Positions 49,603 through 58,798 of a stretch of 64,000 bases of DNA are shown in pieces. Origin of the DNA: Saccharomonospora amisosensis (lineage in GTDB: Bacteria; Actinomycetota; Actinomycetes; Mycobacteriales; Pseudonocardiaceae); assembly GCF_011761185.1 (NCBI RefSeq), contig NZ_JAAOYM010000001.1, forward strand, positions 248,001 to 312,000, given 5' to 3'. A program made the translations under genes and the position numbers. The first letter of the stretch is position 1. Every line of letters starts with the position of its first letter. The notes under the pieces are model-generated. The model saw only the letters and a list, made by a program, of their open reading frames with translations, did no database searches and had not been told where the DNA came from.

Positions 49603-52354
49603 CTTCGGCCTCCGGCATTCGGAACGGGATGGCCACCTCGGGAGAGCCGTGGGCCGTGCGGTCGAAGAACAGCGCACGGCCGGGCCGGGGCGACCACTGC
49701 ACCAGTTGTCCCGCGCAGAACGGCGCCAGTTCGTTGCCCTGCACGTCGAGCGCGGCCCATGCGCCGATGTCGTCGGTGCCCGCGAAGCCGAGCGTGTCCT
49801 TCAGCCTCGCGACCGCTCGCCACCAGCCGAGCACGTGTGTCCGGTGGCCGGGGCCCTGTTTGAGCAGTGACCGCAACGCCTCCAGCGGGCTCTGCGTGCC
49901 TGGCTCCTTGCGTTCCAGCGCGGGAAGCGCCGCGTCGACGCCGTAGAGCACGACATACCTCGGAAGGTTTCGATCTGGCAGTTCCTCGGCCAGTGAGGTG
50001 ATGGTTGCCGGGAGGTCGTCGGTGGCCACGGACCTGACTTTGTGGCCCTCGGAGCGCAGCGTGTCGGCAAGCCTGTCCACCGTGGGAAGGCACGCCTCGA
50101 CCGGGCAACTGAGCACGAACTCGACCTCGCCCGGATGGTGCTGCCTGGCGAGCGACCGGGTCGCGGAGTCCAGGATGGACAGCGCTTCCCTCGTGCTGGT
50201 GCCGAGTACCGCGATGTTCCTGCCCGGGGCGGCGGGCAGCTCCACACCGTGTGCGCGGTCGGCGACCTCGATCGCCTGGCCGATAAGGGCTCGTGGCCGT
50301 TCGGTGGGTGCCGCCGCGGCGAACGCCGCCGACTCCTCGAGCGTGGGAGCGTGCGCGCCGTCGAACAGCCTCGGCCTGCCGTGCCCCGCGTAGCGTTGCC
50401 ACAGTTGCCGTTGCAGCGCGGGAAAGACACCTCTACCGCTCGCGTCGGGGACATGTGCGAGCTGGTTTCCGTGCGCGACACCGGATTCGTGGTTGACCAC
50501 AGCGTGCCAGCGGGGTGCGGCCACGGCCGCCTGGTTGGTCTCGGCCAGCACCCTGCGCGCCTTCGGCATCGCGATGCGCAACGTGCACTGCTCGAACACC
50601 GCGGGCTTGCCCCAGAACGCCTCGATACCCGCGATGTCCTGGCTGGCCAGGATCAGGTGGATGCCCTGGGAACGGCCTCTGCGGGCCAGGTCCTCAAGCA
50701 GCGAGGTGGCGAGTGCGGTGACGGTGTCGCGTTCTGCGAACAGGTACTGGAACTCGTCGATCACCGCGACGATGCGGGGCCAGTGTCCTCGCGGGTCCTG
50801 CTCCCGCAACTCCGCGATGTTGGTGACCTCGTGTTCCTTGGCGGCTGCCGAGCGGCTGCGCATCTCGTCGGAGAGGAATCGCAGCAGCGCCAGGCCGAAC
50901 TCCCGGTCGGTGTTGACGTTGACACCGACCAGCCGCGCGTGCGGCAGCCAGCTCTCGTCCTTCTTGCCGGGTGCCAGGCCCGCGAAGGAGACGCCTTCCT
51001 TGAAGTCGAGCAGATACAGTGCCAGTTCGTCGGGCGAATACCTGGAGGTGAGACCCGCGAGCAGGACGTAGAGGAAGTTCGTCTTTCCCGACCCGCTCGG
51101 GCCGCCGATCAGCGCGTGCGGGGTGGCGTCGCCGATCACCACCTCCACCGGTTCACCCTCGTGAAACCCGACCGGTGCGCGCAGTTCGTGGGCGGAATGC
51201 TGCTGCCCGAACTCCGAGGGCAGCAGGTCGGCGAACGACCGAGGGCCGCCCTGCTTGGCCACGAGCGCGTCGGCGATTCGCGCGCTCGCGGTCGCGACCT
51301 GGCCCGCGGGCAGTGGCGGGTCGAGGTCCACGACGAGGTCGGTGCCGGTCATGCTGCTGATCGCGCGCCGCTCATCCAGCAGGCTGACCGTCTCCACCGC
51401 ACCGCCCAGCACCGTTGGTACGTCGACGAGGATCAGCGAGATGCCCGCCTCGAGGGCACCGCTTGCCACCCGTTTCAGCTCCCGCAGCCGTTCCGGTTGC
51501 AGGTCTTCTCCGTTGCCGTACAGCACGGCGACTCGCCACGGCTCGGTGCGGTTGCCCGTGGCCTCGCGCATCGCTCGCAGCGAGGGGTAACCGGCCTGAA
51601 GTGTTCGGGCGTGGATTCGGCGCACGTGCCCTGACAGTTCCTCCAGCAGATCGACGAGTCTCGTCGGGTCGTGCACGGTCAGCGCGCTTGTTCTGCTCAG
51701 CGAGTAGAAGTTGGGCAGCACGGCCGTGAGCCTGCCGACGTCCCACAGGTGGATCTTGACCGCGCCTGGCTCGAACGAGCTGAGCACGCGCATCAGCAGG
51801 GTTTCCACCAGCGCGTCCACGGTCGGCCTCGTTTTCGGTGCCGAGGTGATCGCCAGATGTGACTCGTCGAGCAGCGGTACCGCGACGTCGAAGGTCAGCG
51901 CCGTCCCCGGTGTTCTTCCCGCCACCGAGCCATCCACTGTGGAGGACCCGATCCGCCACAGTCGCGGCACCTTGACGCCGTCACCGGTGCCCACCCGGCC
52001 GAGCCATTCCCCTGGCGGCCTGCCAGCGGGGCCGGGCGCGGCCACGGCCACCAGGTCGCGCAGCCGACTCGGCCCGTCGGCCCACTCGGCGTAGAACTGG
52101 CCACGGACGCTGTTCAGCCATTCGAGGACGTCGACCATCGTGGGCTCGCTCGACCTTCGTGCCACCTCCGGGTCGTCGAGGGCCCGTTCCATGCCCGCCT
52201 TGACGACGAGCCGCTCCAACTCGAGCTTGGCGAGCTCCAGTTCGGCGGCCTCGCGCGCGTTGCGCGCCGAACCGAGTGCCAGCCCGATCTGCTGCCGCAG
52301 CCGATCGAGCGCGGCCACCACGCGAGCGCGCTGCTCGCGGACCTTGCGTCGCAT
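49595..52354 (-). CDS. FtsK/SpoIIIE-domain ATPase
   Basis: The 919-residue protein has an N-terminal coiled coil (about residues 1-60), a central region, an FtsK-type ATPase domain with Walker A GGPSGSGKT (about 417-425), 'LYLLDFKEGVSFAGL' and Walker B RIVAVIDEFQYLF (about 510), and a second, degenerate ATPase-like domain at the C-terminus (NIAVLGTSTREAL, about 690). No transmembrane segments are seen, unlike EccC. ATG 52354 is the first plausible start. It sits in an operon with small helical proteins, so protein or DNA translocation is plausible; whether it is type VII-like is unresolved. Confidence 0.85.
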   Translation of the reverse strand: MRRKVREQRARVVAALDRLRQQIGLALGSARNAREAAELELAKLELERLVVKAGMERALDDPEVARRSSEPTMVDVLEWLNSVRGQFYAEWADGPSRLRDLVAVAAPGPAGRPPGEWLGRVGTGDGVKVPRLWRIGSSTVDGSVAGRTPGTALTFDVAVPLLDESHLAITSAPKTRPTVDALVETLLMRVLSSFEPGAVKIHLWDVGRLTAVLPNFYSLSRTSALTVHDPTRLVDLLEELSGHVRRIHARTLQAGYPSLRAMREATGNRTEPWRVAVLYGNGEDLQPERLRELKRVASGALEAGISLILVDVPTVLGGAVETVSLLDERRAISSMTGTDLVVDLDPPLPAGQVATASARIADALVAKQGGPRSFADLLPSEFGQQHSAHELRAPVGFHEGEPVEVVIGDATPHALIGGPSGSGKTNFLYVLLAGLTSRYSPDELALYLLDFKEGVSFAGLAPGKKDESWLPHARLVGVNVNTDREFGLALLRFLSDEMRSRSAAAKEHEVTNIAELREQDPRGHWPRIVAVIDEFQYLFAERDTVTALATSLLEDLARRGRSQGIHLILASQDIAGIEAFWGKPAVFEQCTLRIAMPKARRVLAETNQAAVAAPRWHAVVNHESGVAHGNQLAHVPDASGRGVFPALQRQLWQRYAGHGRPRLFDGAHAPTLEESAAFAAAAPTERPRALIGQAIEVADRAHGVELPAAPGRNIAVLGTSTREALSILDSATRSLARQHHPGEVEFVLSCPVEACLPTVDRLADTLRSEGHKVRSVATDDLPATITSLAEELPDRNLPRYVVLYGVDAALPALERKEPGTQSPLEALRSLLKQGPGHRTHVLGWWRAVARLKDTLGFAGTDDIGAWAALDVQGNELAPFCAGQLVQWSPRPGRALFFDRTAHGSPEVAIPFRMPEAEDE

Positions 52355-52362
52355 AGCTTCGC

Positions 52363-52608
52363 CTACAACCTCGACCGGTAGCGGTCCAGCAGATCGGTGA
52401 CACCGTCGAGGCGTCCGTGCTGGGTGTCGAGCTGCTCGACGGCATGGGCCAGTTGCGGAGGCAACCACGGCTTGGCCTGAGCCTGCACTTCAGCAACGAC
52501 CCGTTCGAACTCACCGAGCAGTTCCTTGGCCCTGGCCGTGTGGGCGCGGGCCTCCGCGACCGCGCCGAGGATCTCGGTGAGCGACTGGCGTAGCTGCTCC
52601 GCTGACAT
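52363..52608 (-). CDS. Small helical protein upstream of the FtsK-type ATPase
   Basis: The 81-residue protein (MSAEQLRQSLTEILGAVAEA start) is two helices with a break at 'KPWLPPQLAHAVEQL'. It lies 8 bp before the FtsK gene and 14 bp after the preceding small gene. WXG100-like size and helical content suggest a secreted substrate or a chaperone, but the WXG motif is absent; KPWLPP is the only W. Its frame stays open upstream but through its neighbour. Confidence 0.65.
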   Translation of the reverse strand: MSAEQLRQSLTEILGAVAEARAHTARAKELLGEFERVVAEVQAQAKPWLPPQLAHAVEQLDTQHGRLDGVTDLLDRYRSRL

Positions 52609-52622
52609 GACCGCCCGTTCCG

Positions 52623-52883
52623 CTACAGCCGGGCCGAGTAGCTTTCGGCCGAGGAGATGCACGCCCGGATCGTGCTCTGGGTGCCGTTGATGCCCTGCAG
52701 GGCCTCCGCCAGCAGCCCATGCGCCTGGTTGACCTCTTCCTGGGTGCTGCCCGAGGTCGCCTGGGCAAGTGACTGTTGCGCCTCCTCGAGTGATTGGGCG
52801 GCTTGTTGCAGAGCGGCGATGCTTGCGGAAGCCTTCTCGTTCGCGAGGGCGATCCCCGCGCGGATTTCTTCCACACCGGGCAT
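52623..52883 (-). CDS. Small helical protein, first gene of the FtsK-type operon
   Basis: The 86-residue protein (MPGVEEIRAGIALANEKASA start) is alanine/glutamine-rich and predicted two-helix hairpin, with a Ser/Thr turn ATSGSTQEEVNQ. A good ribosome site GAGGAG precedes ATG 52883. It has the size and helical shape of ESX-type (WXG100-like) proteins but no WXG. It resembles short actinobacterial proteins commonly encoded beside FtsK-type ATPases; no defined function. Confidence 0.7.
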   Translation of the reverse strand: MPGVEEIRAGIALANEKASASIAALQQAAQSLEEAQQSLAQATSGSTQEEVNQAHGLLAEALQGINGTQSTIRACISSAESYSARL

Positions 52884-53283
52884 GTGTCGGACTCCTCGAT
52901 GAAGTCGGATCGTTCGGTAACCAACGTAGCGTGACCGGGTGAACCCGGACAGCAGTTGGTTGGGGTAACCGGTACCTACATCTGCGCACCCGCCTACGAC
53001 AGAACGCCGGACCCTTGGCGGGTTCCGGCGTTCTGCTGTTCACAAGCACGCTGGGGCACGGGATCGAACCGGCGACGGCTTTCGCACCCACCACATTCTC
53101 CGACCCCGAACCCGGATGTCCACGGGCTTACTCCGTGGGACGGCTGAAACACTAGTGGAGGAGTCGAACACGGTCGCGGGTGCCCCCCGCGCGGCCATCG
53201 GCATCGGTCGGCAGGGCGTCACCGGGTTGCGACTACTGTTGTGGTGTTCCGAACTATCCGAGCGTCATCGAAGGATCGCCGCC
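52884..53283. other. Divergent gap: hairpin and a tRNA-like scrap, no intact gene
   Basis: The 400-bp region between the FtsK operon and hisS carries the 53000-53035 hairpin. Read on the minus strand, 53051-53130 contains a GGTTCGATCC T-loop-like sequence, but the T-stem is broken and no matching acceptor strand is found. The frame of hisS is open from 53116 but the HisRS N-terminus begins at 53284. Confidence 0.4.
53000..53035. terminator. Strong hairpin, probably a tRNA-type terminator left behind
   Basis: CAGAACGCCGGA (53000-53011) pairs perfectly with TCCGGCGTTCTG (53024-53035). The same kind of ACGCCGG/CCGGCGT stem follows the tRNA-Ser(GGA) gene in this window, so it may be the terminator of a degraded tRNA on the minus strand. 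Confidence 0.6.
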
Positions 53284-54570
53284 GTGGGCAAGTACCTGCC
53301 GACCGAACCATACCGAGGCACCCGGGATTTCCTGCCGGAGGAGATGTCGGTCCGGCAGCAGGTCTTCCAGCGCCTCTACGACGTCATCGAGGTCTTCGGA
53401 TACCAGCGCTACGACGGGCCGGTCCTGGAATCCACGGAGATCTACGAGGCCAAGAGCAGCCGCGAGATCGTCGAGCAACAGCTGTACACGCTGACGGACC
53501 GGGGTGGTCGGCGCCTTGCCTTGCGCCCGGAAATGACGCCTTCGGTGGCGCGCATGATCGCGGGCAACCTGGGTCGGTTGACGTTCCCGGTGCGCTGGTA
53601 CTCCCACCCCAACTGCTTCCGTTACGAGCGTCCGCAGCGCGGCCGGGTCAGGGAACACTGGCAGATCAACGTCGACCTGTTCGGTTCCTCTTCCAGCGCC
53701 GTCGAGGTCGAGTTCATCGAGCTGATCCACGCCATGATGGCCGCGCTCGGCGCGACCGAGGACATGTACGTGCTCAGGATGAGCGACCGGGTGCTGCTCG
53801 ATGCCATCTTCACCGAGATCCTGGAGGTTGCGGGCGAGCAGCGACGGCAGGTGGCAGGCCTGCTCGATCGGTGGGAGAAGTACCCCGAGGACAAGCTGCG
53901 CGCAGACGCGGAGGAGATCGGGCTGACCGAGTCCGGGTTCGCCCGGCTGCGTGAGGTCGTGCAGGCAGGTGAAGAGATCTTGCCGGAGCTGTCCGAGCAG
54001 GCGCGCGCGGGCTCGAAACTGATCGAGGTCATGAACTCCCGCGTCCGCGACCGGATCAAGGTCGACCCGCTGATCGTTCGGGGGTTCGACTACTACACCT
54101 CCACGGTGTTCGAGGTGTTCGATGCCAGCCCTGAGAACCGGCGCAGCCTGTTCGGCGGGGGCCGCTACGACAACCTCGTCGGCCTGTACTCGGCCCAGGC
54201 GGTTCCCGGCTTCGGATTCGGCATGGGCGACGTCACGTTGATGGACTTCCTCTCCACGCACGGTCTGCTTCCGGAGCCAGCCAACAAGGTCGACGCCGTC
54301 GTGATCCCAACGGTGCAGGCGCTCTTCGAGCCCGCGCGCGCCGCCGCGGCGCAGCTGCGTGCGGCGGGCGTTCGCACCACGACGCCGCTGGAACCCGCCA
54401 AGCTTGGCAAGGAGATCGGGCGCGCGGACAAGGCGGGTGCGAGAGCCGTCGTCATCATCGGTGAGCAGGACCACGCCGAAGGCAAGGCGACCGTAAGGGA
54501 CCTCGTCTCCGGCGAGCAGGACCGGGTGGCGCTGGCCGACATCGCGCATGCGGTGCGAAAGCTGCTCTGA
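53284..54570 (+). CDS. hisS: Histidine-tRNA ligase
   Basis: The 428-residue class II synthetase has motif 1 (YRGTRDFLPEEMSVRQQV, about residues 10-28), motif 2 'CFRYERPQRGRVREHWQIN' (about 115), the histidine-binding 'VRGFDYYTSTVFEVF' (about 265) and motif 3 'LFGGGRYDNLVG'. C-terminal anticodon domain ends with ALADIAHAVRKLL. GTG 53284 is chosen over the ATG at 53116, since the family begins a few residues before this point and GAAGGA lies about 10 bp upstream. Confidence 0.95.
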   Translation: MGKYLPTEPYRGTRDFLPEEMSVRQQVFQRLYDVIEVFGYQRYDGPVLESTEIYEAKSSREIVEQQLYTLTDRGGRRLALRPEMTPSVARMIAGNLGRLTFPVRWYSHPNCFRYERPQRGRVREHWQINVDLFGSSSSAVEVEFIELIHAMMAALGATEDMYVLRMSDRVLLDAIFTEILEVAGEQRRQVAGLLDRWEKYPEDKLRADAEEIGLTESGFARLREVVQAGEEILPELSEQARAGSKLIEVMNSRVRDRIKVDPLIVRGFDYYTSTVFEVFDASPENRRSLFGGGRYDNLVGLYSAQAVPGFGFGMGDVTLMDFLSTHGLLPEPANKVDAVVIPTVQALFEPARAAAAQLRAAGVRTTTPLEPAKLGKEIGRADKAGARAVVIIGEQDHAEGKATVRDLVSGEQDRVALADIAHAVRKLL

Positions 54571-54600
54571 ACGAGTACTTCGGGCAAGTGATGTGGCCCG

Positions 54601-55779
54601 TCACCACGTCACCGGCAGCTCGGCCAGGCCGCCGGTCAACACGTCTCGGCGCAGGGTCAGTCGCTGCGCGGGCACAGCGGGCCGCATCGTCGGGAACCGT
54701 GCGGTGAGTGCGCCGAACGCGGCCTGGAGTTCGAGGCGGGCCAGCGGTGCCCCGATGCAGTACCGCATGCCGTGCCCGAAGGTCAGGTGGGTCCTGGCGG
54801 CGTCGCGGCCGATGTCGACGCGGTCGGGTTCGGCGAAGACGGCCGGGTCGTGGTTGGCGGCACCGTTGTCCAGCAACACGAGCTCGCCCGCCCGGATGGT
54901 GACGCCACCGACTTCGAGATCCGTTCGCGCGTAGCGCGGGATTCCGCCGTTGCCCTTGCCCGGCGCGCGAAGCAGCTCCTCCACCGCGTTCGGTACCAGG
55001 CCGGGGTTCTCGGCCAGTGCCTGCCACTGGGCTGGGTTGGTCAGCAGCAACAGCGCACCGATGCCGAGCTGCGTGACGGTGGTTTCGTGTCCGGCGAACA
55101 GTAGTGCCATGGCGAGCATGGCGGCCTCGTCGTCGGCGATGTCGCTGTCCGCGGCCAACCGGGAGATAACGTCGTCGCCGGGTGCGGTGCGCTTGCGATG
55201 GACAAGCTCCCGGCCGTAGTCGAACAACTCGGCAAGGCCCTGCTCCGACCGGGCGCGGTCGCGGATGTCGCCCGCGGCCTGGGTCCAAACCCGGAACCTG
55301 TCCCTGTCCTCGTAGGGCACACCGAGCAGTTCGCAGATCACCAGAATCGGCAGCGGTAACGCCAGCGCGGTGTGCAGATCCGCGGGTTTCGGCTTCGCGG
55401 CGAGTTCGTCCAGCAGTTGTTGGGTCAGCTCCTCGACACGTGGTCGTAGGGCGCGCAGGTGTTTGGGCGTGAAGTGCGGCTGTAGCTGTGAGCGCATCCG
55501 GGCGTGGTCGGCGTACTCGGTGTCGAAGTTGCCCAACGGTCCACCGAACAGCGCTGACTCGCCGGTGCGGGGCGCGTGTTCCGGATCGGGATGCGCTCGC
55601 CCCAGCCGGTCGTCGGCCAGTAGCCGCCGTACCTCTTCGTAGCCGGTGACCAGCCATGCGCCGTGGCCGACCGCGGTGCGCACCTCGTGCACCACCCCTC
55701 GGGTCCGTAGCCGTCGTAGCACTGGTGGAACCCGCAACGGATGTGGCTGTGCGAACGGCAGCGTCGGGGGAGTGATCAT
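54601..55779 (-). CDS. Cytochrome P450
   Basis: The 392-residue P450 has the I-helix oxygen-binding AGHETT (about residue 230), the K-helix EELLR (about 275) and heme-binding FGHGMRYCIGAP (about 337-348; cysteine ligand in RYCIG). It is a soluble bacterial class I enzyme needing ferredoxin partners, none nearby. It is divergent from a TetR regulator with conserved repeats between, so substrate-induced expression is expected. Substrate unknown. Confidence 0.93.
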   Translation of the reverse strand: MITPPTLPFAQPHPLRVPPVLRRLRTRGVVHEVRTAVGHGAWLVTGYEEVRRLLADDRLGRAHPDPEHAPRTGESALFGGPLGNFDTEYADHARMRSQLQPHFTPKHLRALRPRVEELTQQLLDELAAKPKPADLHTALALPLPILVICELLGVPYEDRDRFRVWTQAAGDIRDRARSEQGLAELFDYGRELVHRKRTAPGDDVISRLAADSDIADDEAAMLAMALLFAGHETTVTQLGIGALLLLTNPAQWQALAENPGLVPNAVEELLRAPGKGNGGIPRYARTDLEVGGVTIRAGELVLLDNGAANHDPAVFAEPDRVDIGRDAARTHLTFGHGMRYCIGAPLARLELQAAFGALTARFPTMRPAVPAQRLTLRRDVLTGGLAELPVTW

Positions 55780-55805
55780 GGCAGTCCCTCAGAAGTAAAC
55801 GGGCT

Positions 55806-55856
55806 CATGTATATCTTCTAGTAAACAACGCTACATGTATTCTCTGCGGTAAACAA
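55806..55856. promoter_or_regulatory. Direct-repeat operator between the P450 and tetR genes
   Basis: CATGTAT-N8-GTAAACAA occurs twice with identical spacing, at 55806-55828 and 55834-55856 (period 28 bp), plus an extra GTAAAC at 55795-55800. The AT-rich stretch lies in the 100-bp divergent promoter, the expected site of the TetR protein. Confidence 0.7.
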
Positions 55857-55879
55857 GACGGCGGGGACGATGGCAGGCG

Positions 55880-56437
55880 ATGACACCTCGACGGATGCCG
55901 CGCGCACAGCGGCGGGAACAGATCCTGGACGCGGCGACACGCGCGTTCGCCCGCGCGGGATACGCCACGACGGGACTGGATGACGTCGCCGAGGAAGCAG
56001 CCATCACCAAGGTGATCGTTTACCGGCACTTCGAGTCCAAGAACGCGCTCTACCGGGCCGTGCTCGACCGTGCCTGCGCTCGGCTGGACGAGGCCGTGGG
56101 CTCCGACCACTTCGACGACACCAGCATTCCGGCGCTGTTGCGGGCCGCCGCCGCCGATCCGGACGGCTTCCGGCTGCTGTTTCGCCACGCGGCCACCGAA
56201 CCGGAGTTCCGGGAGGTGGCCGAGGCTCTCGCCGCGTCGTCCACCGAGGTCGCCCATCGCAATCTCGCGAACCGGATCGCCGCGGGCCCATGGGCCGACT
56301 GGGCAGCCCGGCTGGTTCCCGTCGTGGCCACGGAAGCGGTCATCGCCTGGCTCGACGCTGGACGGCCTGATCCGGAACAGGCCGCCGACCGCATCAGGCG
56401 AGCCGTCCACGGCGTTATCGACGCCGCCAAGCCATGA
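55880..56437 (+). CDS. TetR-family transcriptional regulator of the P450
   Basis: The 185-residue protein has a TetR helix-turn-helix (ILDAATRAFARAGYATTGLD, then 'ITKVIVYRHFESKNALYRAV', about residues 16-58) and a helical ligand domain. Being divergent from the P450 and next to the direct repeats, it probably represses both genes until the P450 substrate binds. ATG 55880 is the first start; no strong ribosome site, so an internal M6 start is possible. Confidence 0.9.
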   Translation: MTPRRMPRAQRREQILDAATRAFARAGYATTGLDDVAEEAAITKVIVYRHFESKNALYRAVLDRACARLDEAVGSDHFDDTSIPALLRAAAADPDGFRLLFRHAATEPEFREVAEALAASSTEVAHRNLANRIAAGPWADWAARLVPVVATEAVIAWLDAGRPDPEQAADRIRRAVHGVIDAAKP

Positions 56438-56473
56438 CCAGACGGCCGCGCAAAACTGCAACTCAAACGGCAG

Positions 56474-56509
56474 AACGCCGGGCGACCCGATGCGCGGGTG
56501 CCCGGCGTT
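56474..56509 (-). terminator. Terminator hairpin of tRNA-Ser(GGA)
   Basis: AACGCCGGGC pairs with GCCCGGCGTT, extended by GACCCG/CGGGT with one mismatch. It lies 17 bp past the 3' end of the minus-strand tRNA and also after the convergent tetR gene, so it may serve both. Confidence 0.8.
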
Positions 56510-56525
56510 TCGCCTGCTCAGCTGG

Positions 56526-56612
56526 CGGAGGATACGGGATTCGAACCCGTGAGGGCTGTTACACCCAACACGATTTCCAATCGTGCGCCTTAGGCCGCTC
56601 GGCCAATCCTCC
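56526..56612 (-). tRNA. tRNA-Ser (anticodon GGA)
   Basis: The 87-nt class II tRNA has acceptor GGAGGAT/ATCCTCC with discriminator G, anticodon loop ttGGAaa in the stem CACGA/TCGTG, a long variable arm and a GGTTCGAAT T-arm. It reads UCC and UCU. CCA is not encoded. A hairpin terminator follows. Confidence 0.97.
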
Positions 56613-56850
56613 GCCGAAGAGAGTAGCAGGGCGTGTTCGCATCGCTTGAGCCCGCCTGCCGTCCGTCGCCGGTGAGCAGGCGACCCGGTGACTTCCGCGG
56701 GCGAACCGCTTCACGCGCTGTGTCCACTCCGGACCGCCGGTGGCAGCCGCGGGACGGCCGGACCACCCGGGCACGCGAAGGCGTTTGCCTGGCAAGCACG
56801 CGGGTAACCGCCGTAGCGGACGATCGCCCTACGCCGGGAAGAGGTAGGCC

Positions 56851-58695
56851 ATGTCGGTGGCGACCGTGGACGTCGAGAGGCTCACCGAACTGGGGCAGCA
56901 GCTAAGGGTGGATGCCGTGCGCGCTTCCGGCGCCGCGGGCTCGGGACACCCCACCTCCTCGATGTCGGCGGCCGACCTGATGGCCGTGCTGCTGGCCGGA
57001 CACCTGCGCTACGACTTCTCCGCCAGCCAGAACCCGGCCAACGACCACCTGATCTTCTCCAAGGGCCACGCCTCACCGCTGTTGTACGCGATGTACGTGG
57101 CGGCGGGCGCGATCTCCGACGAGGAACTGCTCAGGTACCGGACCTCGGGCAGTCGCCTCGAGGGCCACCCCACACCGCAGTTGCCGTGGGTGGACGTCGC
57201 GACCGGGTCGCTCGGGCAGGGTCTGCCGATCGGGGTGGGACTCGCGCTCGCGGGCAGGGACCTCGACCGCCGCGACTACCGGGTGTGGGTGCTGTGCGGT
57301 GACAGCGAACTGGCGGAGGGCTCGATGTGGGAGGCCTTCGAGCACGCGGGAGACCAGCAGCTGGCCAACCTGATCGCGATCGTTGACGTCAACCGGCTCG
57401 GACAGCGCGGGCCGACGCGTCATGGTTGGGACACCGGTGCCTACGCACGCCGGATCGGCGCGTTCGGCTGGCACACCGTGGAGATCGACGGCCACGACGT
57501 CGATCAGATCGAGCGCGCCTACAGCGAGGCGGAGCGATCCGACCTGCCCACGGCGATACTGGCCCGCACCAGGAAGGGCAAGGGCGTCGCGGCTGTCGAG
57601 GACGCCGAGGGCGCCCACGGCAAACCGTTGCCAGACACCGAATCGGCGATCGAGGAACTCGGCGGGCGCCGTTCCATCCGTGTCGAGGTGACCAGACCGC
57701 AGGCTGACGACCGGCTGCCGAAGCTGACCACGAGGTCGCTGGAGCTACCGGTCTACTTGGCGGGCGAGCAGGTGGCCACCCGTACCGCGTTCGGCGAGGC
57801 CATCACGGCGCTCGGCAGGGTCCGCTCGGACATCGTCGTGCTCGACGGCGAGGTCGGCGACTCCACGCGCAGCCAGTTCTTCCAGCGCGAGCACCCCGAA
57901 CGGTTCTTCCAGTTCTACATCGCAGAGCAGCAGATGATCGCGGCGGCCGTGGCGATGCAGGTGCGCGGCTGGGTGCCCTATGCCGCGACCTTCTCCGCCT
58001 TCCTCAGCCGCGCCTACGACTTCGTGCGGATGGCAGCCGTGAGCGGAGCGGACCTCTGCCTGATCGGCTCGCACGCGGGGGTTTCCATCGGTCAGGACGG
58101 GCCTTCGCAGATGGGGCTCGAGGACCTGGCGATGTTCCGCGCGCTTTGGCGCAGCATCGTGCTCTATCCCTGCGATGCCAACCAGACGGCACACCTCACC
58201 GCCGCGATGGCCGATCACGCGGGAATCCGGTACCTGCGCACCACCAGGGGTGACACTCCGGTGTTGTACGGCGGGGAGGAGACATTCCCCATCGGGGGTA
58301 GCAAGGTGCTGCGCTCCTCACCCGACGACCAGGTCACGATCGTCGGCGCGGGAATCACGGTGCACGAGGCACTGGCCGCCGCCGACCGGCTCGCCGACGA
58401 CGGGGTCGCGGCCCGCGTGATCGACCTGTACTCGGTTAAGCCGGTGGACGTCGTGACCCTGCACCAGGCGGCCGCCGAAACCGGGCGGATCGTCACAGTG
58501 GAGGACCACTGGCCACAGGGCGGGCTCGGCGACGCCGTGCTCGACGCGTTCACACAGAGCACGGCATTTCCTCGAGTGGCGAAGCTCGGGATACTCGCCC
58601 TGCCAGGCTCGGCGACCCCTGAAGAGCAGTTGCAGCACGCGGCGATCGACGCCGACGCGATCGTGGAAGCCGCGCTCGGCCTCGTCGAGAGCTGA
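56851..58695 (+). CDS. tkt: Transketolase
   Basis: The 614-residue protein has the TPP-dependent transketolase order: 'RASGAAGSGHPTSSMSAADL' (about residues 25-44), thiamine-binding CGDSELAEGSMWEA (about 148-161, GDS for the usual GDG), pyrimidine-binding domain with 'YIAEQQMIAAAVAMQ' (about 355) and the C-terminal domain. The length is of the shorter, animal-type transketolase, in which the two catalytic domains are in one chain of about 620. It exchanges two-carbon units in the pentose phosphate pathway. GAAGAGG sits before ATG 56851. Confidence 0.92.
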   Translation: MSVATVDVERLTELGQQLRVDAVRASGAAGSGHPTSSMSAADLMAVLLAGHLRYDFSASQNPANDHLIFSKGHASPLLYAMYVAAGAISDEELLRYRTSGSRLEGHPTPQLPWVDVATGSLGQGLPIGVGLALAGRDLDRRDYRVWVLCGDSELAEGSMWEAFEHAGDQQLANLIAIVDVNRLGQRGPTRHGWDTGAYARRIGAFGWHTVEIDGHDVDQIERAYSEAERSDLPTAILARTRKGKGVAAVEDAEGAHGKPLPDTESAIEELGGRRSIRVEVTRPQADDRLPKLTTRSLELPVYLAGEQVATRTAFGEAITALGRVRSDIVVLDGEVGDSTRSQFFQREHPERFFQFYIAEQQMIAAAVAMQVRGWVPYAATFSAFLSRAYDFVRMAAVSGADLCLIGSHAGVSIGQDGPSQMGLEDLAMFRALWRSIVLYPCDANQTAHLTAAMADHAGIRYLRTTRGDTPVLYGGEETFPIGGSKVLRSSPDDQVTIVGAGITVHEALAAADRLADDGVAARVIDLYSVKPVDVVTLHQAAAETGRIVTVEDHWPQGGLGDAVLDAFTQSTAFPRVAKLGILALPGSATPEEQLQHAAIDADAIVEAALGLVES

Positions 58696-58798
58696 GGCGT
58701 GGAGAGCCGGGGCGTCGAAGGCCGGAGCGACAAGGGCTCAGACCAAGGGCCGCTGCTCGACGAAACCGAGCGCGGGCGGTGCCGGCCGGAGCGGTTGT

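Noticed and set aside
53051-53130. tRNA on the minus strand upstream of hisS
   Set aside because: T-loop-like sequence is present, but the T-stem pairs only partly and no 5' acceptor strand complementary to the 3' end is found within 90 nt.
58696-58798. Small gene between transketolase and the convergent membrane protein
   Set aside because: A short open frame exists but is low-complexity and lacks a ribosome site; the 100-bp gap looks like a simple convergent spacer.
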